Part shown: positions 26,382 to 35,542 of the stretch, piece by piece
How positions within the stretch are numbered: position 1 is the stretch's first letter
Layout of the letters: each line of letters begins with the position of its first letter
Assembly: GCA_027694045.1 (NCBI GenBank)
Contig: JAQEWB010000002.1
Location: forward strand, 496,001-560,000
Source of the DNA: Bacillaceae bacterium OF18-1A
GTDB lineage: Bacteria > Bacillota > Bacilli > Bacillales > Bacillaceae_G
Length of the DNA: 64,000 bases
Reading direction: 5' to 3'
Notes under the pieces: model-generated
What the model was told of the DNA's origin: nothing
The model's database searches: none
The model's input: only the letters and a program-made list of their open reading frames with translations
Position numbers and translations under genes: made by a program

Positions 26382-27570
26382 ATTTTGATGTTGAAAACAT
26401 CCCAAAACTTCTTTTAAATAACTCCCACCAGCTCGCTGCAGCAACATCTTCTTTTGCTACAATTGTTTGTTTTAATAAAACATTTTTATCTTTTTTAATG
26501 ACAAGTGTACCAAGCACGTCACCTTTTTTAATCGGTGCTTTCACTTTCTTTTCAGCAATTACTTCTTGCTTTACTTTGTCCATATTTTCGCCCTTCTTCA
26601 TGAGAAGAGATACGTTATCGGACGCAACTAAATCTACTTTTTCCTTTTTCCCTTTTCCTACTTGAACCGTCTTAATTTTTTCGCCACGCGTATACAATTT
26701 CTTTGTCATATATTGTCCAAATGCATAATCAAGAAGCTTCGTCACTTGATTGTTCCGCTCTTTTGATGTAGGGGCTCCCATAACAACTGAAATGACGCGC
26801 ATGCCATTTTTTTCAGCCGATGCAGTTAAACAATATTTTGCTTCTGTCGTAAATCCCGTTTTTACACCATCTACTCCAGGATAAAAGCGTACTAACTTAT
26901 TCGTATTCACGAGCCAAAACTTCTTATCCGTATCTTCACGTAAATAATCTTCGTATTTACCCGTATACTTGCGAATTAGTGGATACTTCATTAATTCTTT
27001 CGCCATGATCGCCATATCATTTGCTGTAGAATAATGATCTTTCGCTGGAAGGCCTGTCGGGTTTTGAAAATGTGTATTTTTCAATCCTAAATCTTTTGCC
27101 TTTTTGTTCATCATATTTACGAAACCTTCTTCTGAACCAGCGATATGTTCAGCTACGGCAACAGATGCATCATTTCCAGATGCAATTGCAATGCCCTTTA
27201 ACATTTCATTTACAGTCATCTCTTCTCCAGGCTCTAGAAAGATTTGCGACCCACCCATTGACGCTGCATGTTCACTTGCTCTAACTTTATCGGTCAGTTT
27301 TAATTTCCCTTTTTCAACTTGTTCCATAATTAGTAGCATTGTCATAATCTTCGTCATACTAGCAGGTGGTAATTTTTCATTCGGATTTTTCTCAAACAAA
27401 ACTTTACCTGTATCTTGCTCAATTACGATTGCTGACGACGCTTGTTCGGCTAACTTCGGCGTGGTTTCTTCTGTTTTGCCCTGTTTCGTTTTCTCAGATT
27501 GCGCGAAACTAACTGAAGTACCAGAAAGCAATAACATGAAACAAACAAGTATTCCAAAAACTCGCTTCAT
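26380..27570 (-). CDS. dacF: D-alanyl-D-alanine carboxypeptidase (DacF)
   Basis: The 396-residue exported penicillin-binding protein trims the terminal D-Ala of peptidoglycan stem peptides. A signal peptide (RVFGILVCFMLLLSGTSVSFA) is followed by the three catalytic motifs: SMTK near residue 71, SGN in IASGNDAS near 133, and KTG in GVDGVKTGFTT near 237. A C-terminal beta domain and a short amphipathic end (WELFKRSFGMF) for membrane attachment complete it. The place just upstream of spoIIA identifies the sporulation-linked DacF, which affects spore cortex cross-linking in B. subtilis. Confidence 0.93.
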   Translation of the reverse strand: MKRVFGILVCFMLLLSGTSVSFAQSEKTKQGKTEETTPKLAEQASSAIVIEQDTGKVLFEKNPNEKLPPASMTKIMTMLLIMEQVEKGKLKLTDKVRASEHAASMGGSQIFLEPGEEMTVNEMLKGIAIASGNDASVAVAEHIAGSEEGFVNMMNKKAKDLGLKNTHFQNPTGLPAKDHYSTANDMAIMAKELMKYPLIRKYTGKYEDYLREDTDKKFWLVNTNKLVRFYPGVDGVKTGFTTEAKYCLTASAEKNGMRVISVVMGAPTSKERNNQVTKLLDYAFGQYMTKKLYTRGEKIKTVQVGKGKKEKVDLVASDNVSLLMKKGENMDKVKQEVIAEKKVKAPIKKGDVLGTLVIKKDKNVLLKQTIVAKEDVAAASWWELFKRSFGMFSTSK

Positions 27571-27649
27571 GACTAACCCTCCATTCTATATCAAACCTAT
27601 TTTTTCCAATTGTTACGTTTTTAATACCATATTTTTCTATATTTTTAAG

Positions 27650-27710
27650 TTGACAAATAAACCCACCCCTTATATTGTATTAAGTGTACTACATCGAGTA
27701 GTACACTTAA
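27650..27710 (+). promoter_or_regulatory. promoter and YtrA-type operator of the ABC operon
   Basis: TTGACA (27650-27655), 17 bases, TATTGT (27673-27678). Right after it lies a perfect 13-bp inverted repeat, TTAAGTGTACTAC (27680-27692) and its complement (27698-27710), around ATCGA. The AGTGTAC/GTACACT cores resemble YtrA operators. Position over the transcription start predicts autorepression by the GntR protein encoded next. Confidence 0.82.
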
Positions 27711-27736
27711 TACTCATCAGGAAGGAGACATTGCTC

Positions 27737-28156
27737 TTGCATATTCAACTTGATCCAAGAAGCAACACTCCGATATGGGAACAAATTGTTCAAAATATAA
27801 AAGAACTCGTACTGAAAAACATGTTAACTCCAAGTGATAAGCTTCCCTCTGTGCGCGAACTTGCTTCTTTACTTGTTATCAATCCAAATACAGTGAGTAA
27901 AGCGTATCAAGAATTAGAGCGACAAGGGATTATTGAAACATTACGAGGAAAAGGAACGTTTGTCTCCCAATCGATTACCCCAACATTAGACGAAAGGAAA
28001 ATCGCTATGGTTGAAAAGCAATTTCATCAATTACTATTAGAAGCCTCTTATCTTGGTGTTACGAAAGATAAAATTCATGATTGGATAGATTCATACTACA
28101 AAGAGATTGGAGGAAATACGGATGCTGAAAGTGACAAACTTGAAGAAAACAATTGA
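27737..28156 (+). CDS. YtrA-subfamily GntR transcriptional repressor
   Basis: The frame is open far upstream (over dacF), but the real start is the TTG at 27737, eight bases after GAAGGAGA, giving 139 residues. That start yields LHIQLDPRSNTPIWEQIVQNI, the standard YtrA-type beginning. The winged helix is KLPSVRELASLLVINPNTVSKAYQELERQG. The short C-terminal part is a dimer arm, with no large ligand domain. YtrA regulators are often released by cell-wall antibiotics. The gene overlaps the ABC ATPase gene by 35 bases. Confidence 0.9.
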   Translation: MHIQLDPRSNTPIWEQIVQNIKELVLKNMLTPSDKLPSVRELASLLVINPNTVSKAYQELERQGIIETLRGKGTFVSQSITPTLDERKIAMVEKQFHQLLLEASYLGVTKDKIHDWIDSYYKEIGGNTDAESDKLEENN

Positions 28157-29003
28157 TAATCAAACGATTTTAGACGATGTTTCTTTCACATTACAACGAG
28201 GAAGTATTGTCGGATTACTCGGAAGAAACGGTGCAGGAAAAACCACTTTATTGCGAACGATGGTCGGCATTTTAGATCCGGATGAAGGAACGGTTACATA
28301 TGAGGATACCGATCTCCATAAAAATCCTGAAACGAAACAAAAAATTGTATATGTTCCCGATTCTACTAACATACTGAACGGTTATACAGTAAAAGAGATC
28401 GTGAAGTTTTATAAAGCAGTTTATACAGCTTTCGATGAACAACATTTCTATGAATTACTAGAGCGGTTCAACTTACCAAACAAACGAATTCGTAGTTACT
28501 CAAAAGGAATGAAAGCACTGCTTGCCATCATTTTAGCTGTTTCGACAAAAGCAGAATATATCATTTTAGACGAACCGACAAATGGACTGGATCCTATTGT
28601 GAAAAGAAAAATTTTACAGTTTCTCGTTGGAGAAGTTGCAGAAAAAGAGATTACCATTTTCATCTCAACTCATCATTTAGATGAAGTGGAACAAATTGCA
28701 GATACAATCATTATATTAAAAGGACATACAATAGCCTCTATTACATCACTAGACGATGCGAAATCAAAATTTGCCAAAATACAAGTCGCTTACGAACGAT
28801 CGCTACCTCAAAAACTAGAAAACTTAAGTAATATTAAAATATTAAATCAAACAGGAAAAGTATATACAATCTTAATTGAGGGAAATGTTGCTACAACACT
28901 GGAGAAGTTTTATAAGGAGCAACCTATACTCATTGAAGAATTAACAATGTCACTTGAAGATGTCTTCTTTACGACACTTGAGGAGGATGAGTATGTTTCA
29001 TAA
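28122..29003 (+). CDS. ABC transporter ATP-binding protein (YtrB-like)
   Basis: The ATG at 28122 follows GGAGG by seven bases and gives 293 residues. Motifs are complete: Walker A GLLGRNGAGKTT, signature YSKGMKALL, Walker B YIILDEPTNGLDP, and the switch His in STHHLDEVE. It pairs with the two membrane proteins that follow; it overlaps the first by 11 bases. The family includes self-protection and cell-wall-stress transporters, but the cargo is unknown. Confidence 0.92.
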   Translation: MLKVTNLKKTIDNQTILDDVSFTLQRGSIVGLLGRNGAGKTTLLRTMVGILDPDEGTVTYEDTDLHKNPETKQKIVYVPDSTNILNGYTVKEIVKFYKAVYTAFDEQHFYELLERFNLPNKRIRSYSKGMKALLAIILAVSTKAEYIILDEPTNGLDPIVKRKILQFLVGEVAEKEITIFISTHHLDEVEQIADTIIILKGHTIASITSLDDAKSKFAKIQVAYERSLPQKLENLSNIKILNQTGKVYTILIEGNVATTLEKFYKEQPILIEELTMSLEDVFFTTLEEDEYVS

Positions 29004-30057
29004 GGCGTTGTGGATGTGGAATTGGAAGCGGGGGAAATATGCGGTATTACTGTTTTTCATTAGTTCGCTTTATATTTTATCTGCCGAATACTATAGAGCA
29101 GCCGAAGCACAACTGACTACGTACTACGAATTACAAGAAAAAGGAAAGCATTATTATTATTTTTATTCCTTTTGGTCAGGGCAAAGTAATAGTTTTTGGT
29201 TAACTTTTTTTATCATTGCTTTAGCTTGTTTATTAATGGGATGGGAACGTAGTAACCAATCTAATAGCACACTTATGGCAATGCCTTTTAATAGAAAAGA
29301 TATTTTCTTATCTAAGTGGGCTTTCGGTTCATTTTGTATTATAGGTTCATTACTTATAAATTGGATTCTTATGTATGTTATTTATAGAACAACATTCCAT
29401 TTTGAATATCAATCGTTCGGACCGTTTCATCGATACTTCCTTTATGCAATTGTTTCATATGTTGCAGTATATACGGTTGCATTATGTATCGGTACTTTTA
29501 CTGGAAGTGTTGTTTCACAGATTGTTTTTTGTATTCCGTGGCTACTAGCGGGGGTTACATTTACTACGCTATTTTACACTTTCACAATAAACCATTTAAA
29601 TGCTATAGATACTAAAAACCCCAATTTTTATAAACAGCTTTATGAAATCAATCAAAAAACGAATATAGTTTCACCAATTAATCATTTTTCTATCACTTTT
29701 CAGTATGATCCAGAATCCCGTAAGAGTGAGAAAAATCAAACTGTTTTAAGAGATCCAGCATTTCATGCGTATTATTCAGCTAAATCAATGTTAGTCCCTA
29801 TTTTCTATACGTTATTTTATTTACTACTTGGGACATATTTATATACACGATCGCCAAATGAAAACGGTCAAAAGATATTTATTTTCCAGAAGCACTTACG
29901 ACTATGGATATGGGGAACAACACTATATTTCGCTTTACTTGGTGGCTATAAAATATACAGTTTAAATTTCTTGTTTAGTTACTATATTGGTATATTTGCT
30001 GCTGGAATCATCACATATTTTATACTATCACGCCTAACAAATTATAAAGTTTTTTAA
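28993..30057 (+). CDS. ABC transporter membrane protein, first copy
   Basis: The ATG at 28993 (MFHKALWMWNWKRGKY) has AGGAGG six bases upstream and gives 354 residues. About seven to eight hydrophobic segments are visible, with a long outside loop around residues 200-260. The inner segment LLMGWERSNQSNSTLMAMPFNRKDIFLSKW is typical of the YtrC/YtrD-type permeases. It is a clear paralogue of the next gene: both have the same start pattern, WER, MPF.R and ALCIGT segments. Confidence 0.88.
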   Translation: MFHKALWMWNWKRGKYAVLLFFISSLYILSAEYYRAAEAQLTTYYELQEKGKHYYYFYSFWSGQSNSFWLTFFIIALACLLMGWERSNQSNSTLMAMPFNRKDIFLSKWAFGSFCIIGSLLINWILMYVIYRTTFHFEYQSFGPFHRYFLYAIVSYVAVYTVALCIGTFTGSVVSQIVFCIPWLLAGVTFTTLFYTFTINHLNAIDTKNPNFYKQLYEINQKTNIVSPINHFSITFQYDPESRKSEKNQTVLRDPAFHAYYSAKSMLVPIFYTLFYLLLGTYLYTRSPNENGQKIFIFQKHLRLWIWGTTLYFALLGGYKIYSLNFLFSYYIGIFAAGIITYFILSRLTNYKVF

Positions 30058-30069
30058 AGGAGGTACCCT

Positions 30070-31137
30070 ATGTTTCAAAAAGCACTATGGCTAAGAACGT
30101 ATCAACAAAGTAAATATGTTGTATGGTTATTGTGGCTCGTTAGCTTCTATAATTTATCATATAAGTACTATATGGATGCTATTCAACAACAACAATACTT
30201 TCTAAATGCAAATAAAGAGTGGAACTATGTATATCATTACTCCTTTGATTTAACACTTTTAGATCCTGTCATACTGCTAGGTAGTGTACTTATCGTTCTA
30301 GCTTGCACGTTAATTGGATGGGAGAGACAAAATAACTCTAGTGACTTGTTGTGGTCTATGCCATTTAAACGTTCACACATCTATATAACAAAGTGGTTGT
30401 TTGGAATCTACAACATTGTAGCGATCGTCATTTTAAACTGGGGACTATTCGCCATTATGAAAAAAACAACTTTTCATAATAAATATCAAGTATTTTCTCC
30501 ATTTCATACTTACTTTCTATACATGTTAATTGTATTAATCGCTATTTATACGATTGCATTATGTATAGGAACGATTGCTGGAAATTTCGTATCCCAAGGA
30601 ATTATCACTGTTATTGTAATCGTCCTCCCATTTTTTATTCCCTCTCTTATTACAGGGGTTATCGCTGTTCATTCAAGCGCTGATGGAGAAGCGATTTATA
30701 CTAAAATGAACAATATTACGGAAAACGTACGTATTTCCAAACCAGTAGAAAATTCTCGGATTTACTTTAATTATAATCCACAAAGTGCTTATATCGATAA
30801 TGATGGAGTGCGTCATAATGAACCAAATTTTTCAACCATCCCTCCAGCAAAAACATTAATTGGACCTGTTGTAAATATAATTATTTTATTACCACTCGGT
30901 ATATATTTATATGTTCGTTCAGTCAATGAGCGGAATGGTAACTATCTATTATATCCAAAACTACAAAAAGTAGTTATAGCATGTGCTATTTTCTTTGGTG
31001 GGATCATTGGAGGTTTAATGCTAAGTGGCGCTCATTCATTGATTAGTTTTTATATCGGATTTTGGGGAGCTAGTTTAATTACCTACTTCCTTCTACCTAA
31101 AATATTAAAATGGAAAGTCTCTTGGAACTTCAAATAA
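30070..31137 (+). CDS. ABC transporter membrane protein, second copy
   Basis: This 355-residue protein starts MFQKALWLRTYQQSKY, parallel to its neighbour, with GGAGG before the ATG. Shared blocks include LIGWERQNNSSDLLWSMPFKRSHIYITKWLFG and TIALCIGTIAGNFVSQ. The pair most likely arose by tandem duplication and forms a heterodimeric channel with the YtrB-like ATPase. No exported substrate-binding protein or MacB-type permease (YtrF) follows, unlike the B. subtilis ytr operon. Confidence 0.88.
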   Translation: MFQKALWLRTYQQSKYVVWLLWLVSFYNLSYKYYMDAIQQQQYFLNANKEWNYVYHYSFDLTLLDPVILLGSVLIVLACTLIGWERQNNSSDLLWSMPFKRSHIYITKWLFGIYNIVAIVILNWGLFAIMKKTTFHNKYQVFSPFHTYFLYMLIVLIAIYTIALCIGTIAGNFVSQGIITVIVIVLPFFIPSLITGVIAVHSSADGEAIYTKMNNITENVRISKPVENSRIYFNYNPQSAYIDNDGVRHNEPNFSTIPPAKTLIGPVVNIIILLPLGIYLYVRSVNERNGNYLLYPKLQKVVIACAIFFGGIIGGLMLSGAHSLISFYIGFWGASLITYFLLPKILKWKVSWNFK

Positions 31138-31166
31138 AATAACCTCCTCACTAAAAGGAGGTTATT
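31138..31166. terminator. bidirectional terminator after the ABC operon
   Basis: AATAACCTCCT and AGGAGGTTATT pair between convergent genes. Confidence 0.82.
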
Positions 31167-31707
31167 TCACATTCTCTCTCCTATTCCCATACACCATCTC
31201 TTCTTTCATCCCAAACCCATCACCATTTTGTACAATTTGCTCTGTTGGTGCAGCTACACTTTCAGCAATTTTCCATTTCCCACGCTCTTTCACAAATACT
31301 TGTAGAAAATAGTTCATACCATTTAACTGATATGCATTTTCTTTTTTTACGCTATAGTGCACCGCAATGTAGTACACTTGGATGTTTTCTTTCCCTGCTT
31401 TTGACACATATTGCGCTAATCTTGGAATATACATGGATGCTTTCTGAAAAGGCAATTGTTTCGCTTTAATAAGTGATGAACTAGTTACATTACGCAATGT
31501 ATCTTGATTACGAATATTATCGCTATGATGGAATAATACTGCGTTTTGCATAGAACGAACCCATAATTTCGAATATAAGACTGTATTATCATTTTCAATG
31601 TATTTCACTTCTTTTTGTACAACTTGGATTGGAGTATCAGCGTATAAAAACGTATTAAAACAAAAGAAACTTCCAAATAAAATGGTAAGTCCAGCAATAT
31701 ATTTCAT
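31162..31707 (-). CDS. exported protein of unknown function
   Basis: The 181-residue protein has a signal peptide (KYIAGLTILFGSFFCFNTFLYA, then DTP). The rest looks like a small alpha/beta (NTF2-like) domain: a helical N-terminal part (LYSKLWVRSMQNAV) and strands such as NIQVYYIAVHYSV, NYFLQVFVKERGKWKIAESVAAP. That last strand pattern is common in NTF2-like ligand-binding folds. I do not recognise a named family. GGAGG lies before the ATG. No operon partner. Confidence 0.7.
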   Translation of the reverse strand: MKYIAGLTILFGSFFCFNTFLYADTPIQVVQKEVKYIENDNTVLYSKLWVRSMQNAVLFHHSDNIRNQDTLRNVTSSSLIKAKQLPFQKASMYIPRLAQYVSKAGKENIQVYYIAVHYSVKKENAYQLNGMNYFLQVFVKERGKWKIAESVAAPTEQIVQNGDGFGMKEEMVYGNRRENVK

Positions 31708-31773
31708 AATCTTTCCTCCGATTCTTTTTACTTAAAGTATCGGAGTTTCAAAATATTTTTATTCAAAAGAAAA

Positions 31774-31802
31774 AGGATAGGAACACCTTCGGTTCCTATC
31801 CT
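31774..31802 (-). terminator. terminator of the MarR gene
   Basis: AGGATAGGAAC and GTTCCTATCCT, with a minus-strand U-rich run beyond. Confidence 0.85.
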
Positions 31803-31808
31803 CATTTA

Positions 31809-32228
31809 TTATAATACGCGGCCAAATAGTTCTAATACCATTTCTACCTCTTGGTCGCTCCAATCTTTAAATCTCTCTTTATAATATTCTTTACGTACAG
31901 CTTCAAGCTCTTCAGTTACTTCTCGTCCCTTTTCTGTAATTTCTAAATATACGATTCGACGGTCTGAATTTGAACGCTTTCGTTCTACAAACCCTTTTCG
32001 TACAAGACGATCTGTTACAGCTGTAATATGACTGGAGGTTACGTTTACTTCACTAGCAATTTGTGAAGCCATCTGTGGACTTTTTAAAAATAACGCACGT
32101 AATACAGAGAATTCGTTATATGGCATATGCTCTGAAAAACGTGTATTAATATCATTTTGTAATAAACGTATCATCTTTCGAAATGATGCAGATAAATCTA
32201 AAATCAGTGTTTCTCTTTTTTCGTTCAC
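31809..32228 (-). CDS. MarR-family transcriptional regulator
   Basis: The GTG at 32228 gives 139 residues, typical for the family; the open frame extends further to 32261 without a ribosome site. The winged helix shows MASQIASEVNVTSSHITAVTDRLVRKGFVERKRSNSDRRIVYLEITEKG. It is alone and divergent from the SIMPL-domain gene, so it may control itself or that neighbour. No cysteine sensor is present in the read sequence. Ligand unknown. Confidence 0.87.
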   Translation of the reverse strand: MNEKRETLILDLSASFRKMIRLLQNDINTRFSEHMPYNEFSVLRALFLKSPQMASQIASEVNVTSSHITAVTDRLVRKGFVERKRSNSDRRIVYLEITEKGREVTEELEAVRKEYYKERFKDWSDQEVEMVLELFGRVL

Positions 32229-32388
32229 TAGCCTCGTCCCTTTTTTATCATATTTACACATATTATAATCTATAAATACCTATATTGTATATGCTTTCTT
32301 TCCCCACCATTCTCATTTATGTAACTTTTTTCATATAAATTTCTTTTTTGTTCACACATATACATATAAATAAGGATGGTGATGGAAA

Positions 32389-33060
32389 ATGCAAGGTGGA
32401 ATGAATCCTTATTTACACAACGGACGCACGGTAAATACTGGTAAAGAAGCGACTATTACTGTTCAAGGCGAAGGTGTTGTCAAAGCAAAACCAAATGTTG
32501 TCATATTAACATTAGGAATTCGAACAGATCATAAAAATGTAAAACAGGCACAAGAGGAGAATGCAGTGCAATCAAGACAATTATTGGATGCGCTTAAACA
32601 GCTTGGTATTGCGGATAAAGACATAGAAACAATTTCTTATACGATTACTCCTCAATATGAATATGTAAATGACAAAGCATTGCTTCAAGGATATCGTGTC
32701 GAGCATTTGTATGAAATTACCGTTTTAAATGTACAAAAAGCAGGGGAAGTATATGATATAGCCGTTTCAAATGGTGCAAATGTAGCAAAAGGTTTACGTT
32801 TTCGTATATCTCATCCAAATAAATATTATGAGCAAGCTCTCATTCAAGCCTTGCAACAAGCAGTCGAAAAAGCTCGCGCTATTGCGAGTACATACAATTT
32901 AAACATTAATCCTGTTCCTCTCTCACTCGTTGAAGAATCTGTCCAATTACCACGAGAGATGGCATCGTATGCTACTTTACATGCACAAGCGGCTCCGCCC
33001 ATTCAATCAGGAGAACTAGAAATCATTTCAACAATACGAGCTATTTTTACGTATTTATAA
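32389..33060 (+). CDS. SIMPL-domain (DUF541) protein
   Basis: The 223-residue protein carries the SIMPL/DUF541 domain across almost its whole length: ITVQGEGVVKAKPNVVILTLGI near residue 22 and ALIQALQQAVEKARAIASTYNLNI near 145. Members are related to E. coli YggE and Brucella BP26, which assemble into ring-like oligomers, and are often tied to oxidative stress. No signal peptide is seen, which is unusual, since many relatives are exported. The ATG follows GGATGGTGATGG. The gene is alone. Confidence 0.86.
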   Translation: MQGGMNPYLHNGRTVNTGKEATITVQGEGVVKAKPNVVILTLGIRTDHKNVKQAQEENAVQSRQLLDALKQLGIADKDIETISYTITPQYEYVNDKALLQGYRVEHLYEITVLNVQKAGEVYDIAVSNGANVAKGLRFRISHPNKYYEQALIQALQQAVEKARAIASTYNLNINPVPLSLVEESVQLPREMASYATLHAQAAPPIQSGELEIISTIRAIFTYL

Positions 33061-33097
33061 ATAATTCCGTTTATAAGTAAACGTTATCATTTTGTTG

Positions 33098-33125
33098 TTG
33101 TAAAAACATGATGTTCTGATATAAT
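33098..33125 (+). promoter_or_regulatory. promoter of the purine permease gene
   Basis: TTGTAA (33098-33103), 16 bases, TATAAT (33120-33125). The leader holds a five-codon frame (33175-33192, MKKKV) with its own GAGAGGG site, ending two bases before the permease start. No purine riboswitch or PurR box is seen. Confidence 0.55.
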
Positions 33126-33193
33126 AAAGGTCGGTGAACTCTTACAGAAGAGATATCACGGGTGGGAGAGGGATATGAAAAAGAAGGTTTAAC

Positions 33194-34483
33194 ATGAAAG
33201 GAATACTTGAAAGAACATTTAAATTAGATTTACACGAAACATCACCAAAACAAGAAGTTTTAGCTGGCGTTACATCATTTTTCACAATCGTATATATTAT
33301 GATTGTAAATGCGTCAATCTTATCAGATGCTGGCATTCCACTTGAAGCTGGAATTTTAGCAACTGTTTTCAGTTCATTTGTCGGATGTCTGCTTATGGCA
33401 TTTTGGGCAAATGCTCCTGCTATTCTTGTCCCAGGTATGGGTGTAAATGCATTCTTCACGTACACTGCTGTGCATACGCTTGGTCTAGCTTGGCAAGAAG
33501 CATTAGCAGCTGTTTTTATCGCCGGTATTATTTTTTCAATTGCCGCGTTTACACCGATCGCTCGCGTACTTTCGGTATCGATTCCAAAATCATTAAAGGA
33601 AGCAATTACTGTTGGTATCGGGTTGTTTTTAGCTTTCATCGGCTTGCAAAAAGGCGGTTTAGTCGTTTCGAATCCTAATACTGCTGTTGCAATGGGGAAA
33701 TTAAGTAGTCCTGTTGTTCTTGCGACATTACTTACTCTTATCATTGCACTTGTACTATTTATTCGTAACGTGCGTGGAAACTTTTTATGGACGATTGCAA
33801 TAGGAACTGGTATCGCATGGCTATTCGGTCTTGTTGATACGAGTCAAATGGGAAATAGCTCATTCTCATTCGCTAATTACAGTGATGTGTTTGGAGCTAT
33901 GTCATTTGGAAAACTTTCTTCCTTACCGTTTTGGATTGCAACATTCTCCTTAAGCATGGTGCTTATTTTCGAGAACATGGGACTATTGCACGGTTTACTA
34001 GAAGATGATCGTAAATTCCCACGTGCTTACCAAGCCAATGCGATTTCAGCAATGACATGTGGTCTATTTGGCACAAGCCCTACCGTTTCAACAGTAGAGA
34101 GTGCCGCAGGTATTACTGCAGGCGGAAAGACAGGTCTGACGTCTATCGTTACTGGGATGCTATTCTTTGCATCACTGTTTGCTCTTCCGTTTGTTAAATT
34201 AATTCCTGATAGTGCCATTGCACCAATCTTAATTATTATTGGCGGTCTGATGATTACAAGCATTCAACAAATTCCTCTGAACGACTTTTCAGAAGGGTTT
34301 CCAGCGTTTTTAATTATCGTTATGATCCCGCTCACATATAGTATCGCTGATGGCATTGCGTTCGGATTTATCGCTTATCCTATCTTAAAGGTTGCTCTTG
34401 GAAAGCGTAAAGAAGTCGCACCATCTATGTATATCATTACATGCTTATTCTTAGCCATGTTTGTATTACATGCTATTGGTTAA
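33194..34483 (+). CDS. NCS2/AzgA-family purine permease
   Basis: The 429-residue membrane protein has about 12 helices and the AzgA-type signatures: EVLAGVTSFFTIVYIMIVNA near residue 20, VPGMGVNAFFTYT near 80, and the GTSPTVSTVESAAGITAGGKTGLTS motif near 295. Members take up guanine, hypoxanthine or adenine with protons (PbuG/PbuO type in B. subtilis). The exact base cannot be told. It is a single gene with a strong terminator. Confidence 0.9.
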   Translation: MKGILERTFKLDLHETSPKQEVLAGVTSFFTIVYIMIVNASILSDAGIPLEAGILATVFSSFVGCLLMAFWANAPAILVPGMGVNAFFTYTAVHTLGLAWQEALAAVFIAGIIFSIAAFTPIARVLSVSIPKSLKEAITVGIGLFLAFIGLQKGGLVVSNPNTAVAMGKLSSPVVLATLLTLIIALVLFIRNVRGNFLWTIAIGTGIAWLFGLVDTSQMGNSSFSFANYSDVFGAMSFGKLSSLPFWIATFSLSMVLIFENMGLLHGLLEDDRKFPRAYQANAISAMTCGLFGTSPTVSTVESAAGITAGGKTGLTSIVTGMLFFASLFALPFVKLIPDSAIAPILIIIGGLMITSIQQIPLNDFSEGFPAFLIIVMIPLTYSIADGIAFGFIAYPILKVALGKRKEVAPSMYIITCLFLAMFVLHAIG

Positions 34484-34488
34484 GTAAA

Positions 34489-34516
34489 AAACACCGAGGA
34501 TTTCCTCGGTGTTTTT
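34489..34516. terminator. bidirectional terminator between the purine permease and corA
   Basis: AACACCGAGGA and TCCTCGGTGTT with T and A runs on the outside. Confidence 0.93.
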
Positions 34517-34517
34517 T

Positions 34518-35468
34518 TTACTTAAACCATCCTTTTTTATAAAACCAAGCCATCATGCCTCCGCCAATTAGCGCCATGAGAAGTAGACAAATAAAATAAC
34601 TATACTGTCCCCCAAGCTCTGGCATATGTGTGAAGTTCATTCCATAAACTCCTGCGATAAACGTTAGTGGCATGAAAATAGTCGAGAAAACAGTTAATGT
34701 TTTCATAATGTTATTCATATGGTGTGAGTTTAATGAAAAATAGCTGTCCCGAATATCTGCCGTTAACTCTCGGCTCGCTTCAATCATTTCAGTCAATTTA
34801 AGCAAATGATCATGTATATCTTTAAAATAAATTTCATGATCGCTTATACCGTAAAAACGAGTTGAGTTTAAAATACGATACAATAAGTCACGCATCGGAA
34901 TAATTGTCCGTCTTAGCTTAGATAAATCTGCACGTATATCAAATACCTCTTCTAATACACTTCCAGCAGTCTCACCTGTTAAATTATCATCAATTGCATT
35001 TAAGTGGTCTTCAATGTAATAAACAGGTGCGAAATAGTCATCTACAATTTGGTCAATAATTGTGTGTGCCACATGTAATGGCCCCTTCTTAATACGCTTC
35101 TTCTCGCCAAGTGTTTTCCATACTCTTTCAATCGCATTATTATGAGAAAAATGGAAAGAAACAATGTAACGATCACTCACAAACAAGTCGATTTCATGAG
35201 GCTCTAACCCATCTTCTCCAAATGCATGAAGAACTAAAAAATTATATCCATCATAAAAGTCAACTTTTGGCCTCTGTACATATTCTATACAGTCTTCAAT
35301 TGCAAGGGGATGGAACTTAAAATGATCTTGCAAAATATATGTATACTCTTCTTTCGTTGGCTTATATAAATCTAGCCAATACCATACAATATGGTCTTTC
35401 GTTGTTTCTTCTAGCGAAACATCATACAATACTTCATCTGTTTTTGTTACTGCACAAATTCTAATCAT
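34518..35468 (-). CDS. corA: CorA-family magnesium/divalent-cation transporter
   Basis: The start at 35468 (MIRICAVTKTDEVLYD) gives 316 residues. The large cytosolic domain is followed by two C-terminal helices, with the family pore motif YGMN in IAGVYGMNFTHMPEL near residue 275 and a basic end (YKKGWFK). The second helix is LMALIGGGMMAWFY. Pentameric CorA channels carry magnesium or cobalt. A longer reading from 35495 lacks a ribosome site. Confidence 0.93.
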   Translation of the reverse strand: MIRICAVTKTDEVLYDVSLEETTKDHIVWYWLDLYKPTKEEYTYILQDHFKFHPLAIEDCIEYVQRPKVDFYDGYNFLVLHAFGEDGLEPHEIDLFVSDRYIVSFHFSHNNAIERVWKTLGEKKRIKKGPLHVAHTIIDQIVDDYFAPVYYIEDHLNAIDDNLTGETAGSVLEEVFDIRADLSKLRRTIIPMRDLLYRILNSTRFYGISDHEIYFKDIHDHLLKLTEMIEASRELTADIRDSYFSLNSHHMNNIMKTLTVFSTIFMPLTFIAGVYGMNFTHMPELGGQYSYFICLLLMALIGGGMMAWFYKKGWFK

Positions 35469-35503
35469 AATTTCACCCATTATTATTATAAACAAAAAAT
35501 AGT

Positions 35504-35534
35504 CAAAAAAGCCAAGGAGAAATACTCCTTGGCT
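35504..35534 (-). terminator. terminator of the nucleoside operon
   Basis: AGCCAAGGAG and CTCCTTGGCT, with a U-run on the minus strand. Confidence 0.9.
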
Positions 35535-35542
35535 CTTCTTTA

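Noticed and set aside
27104..27736. Long upstream extension of the GntR frame
   Set aside because: It runs antisense through dacF. The TTG at 27737 has a good ribosome site and gives the standard YtrA start.
33061..33193. Purine riboswitch before the purine permease
   Set aside because: The conserved three-way-junction bases are absent and no terminator or alternative stem is present.
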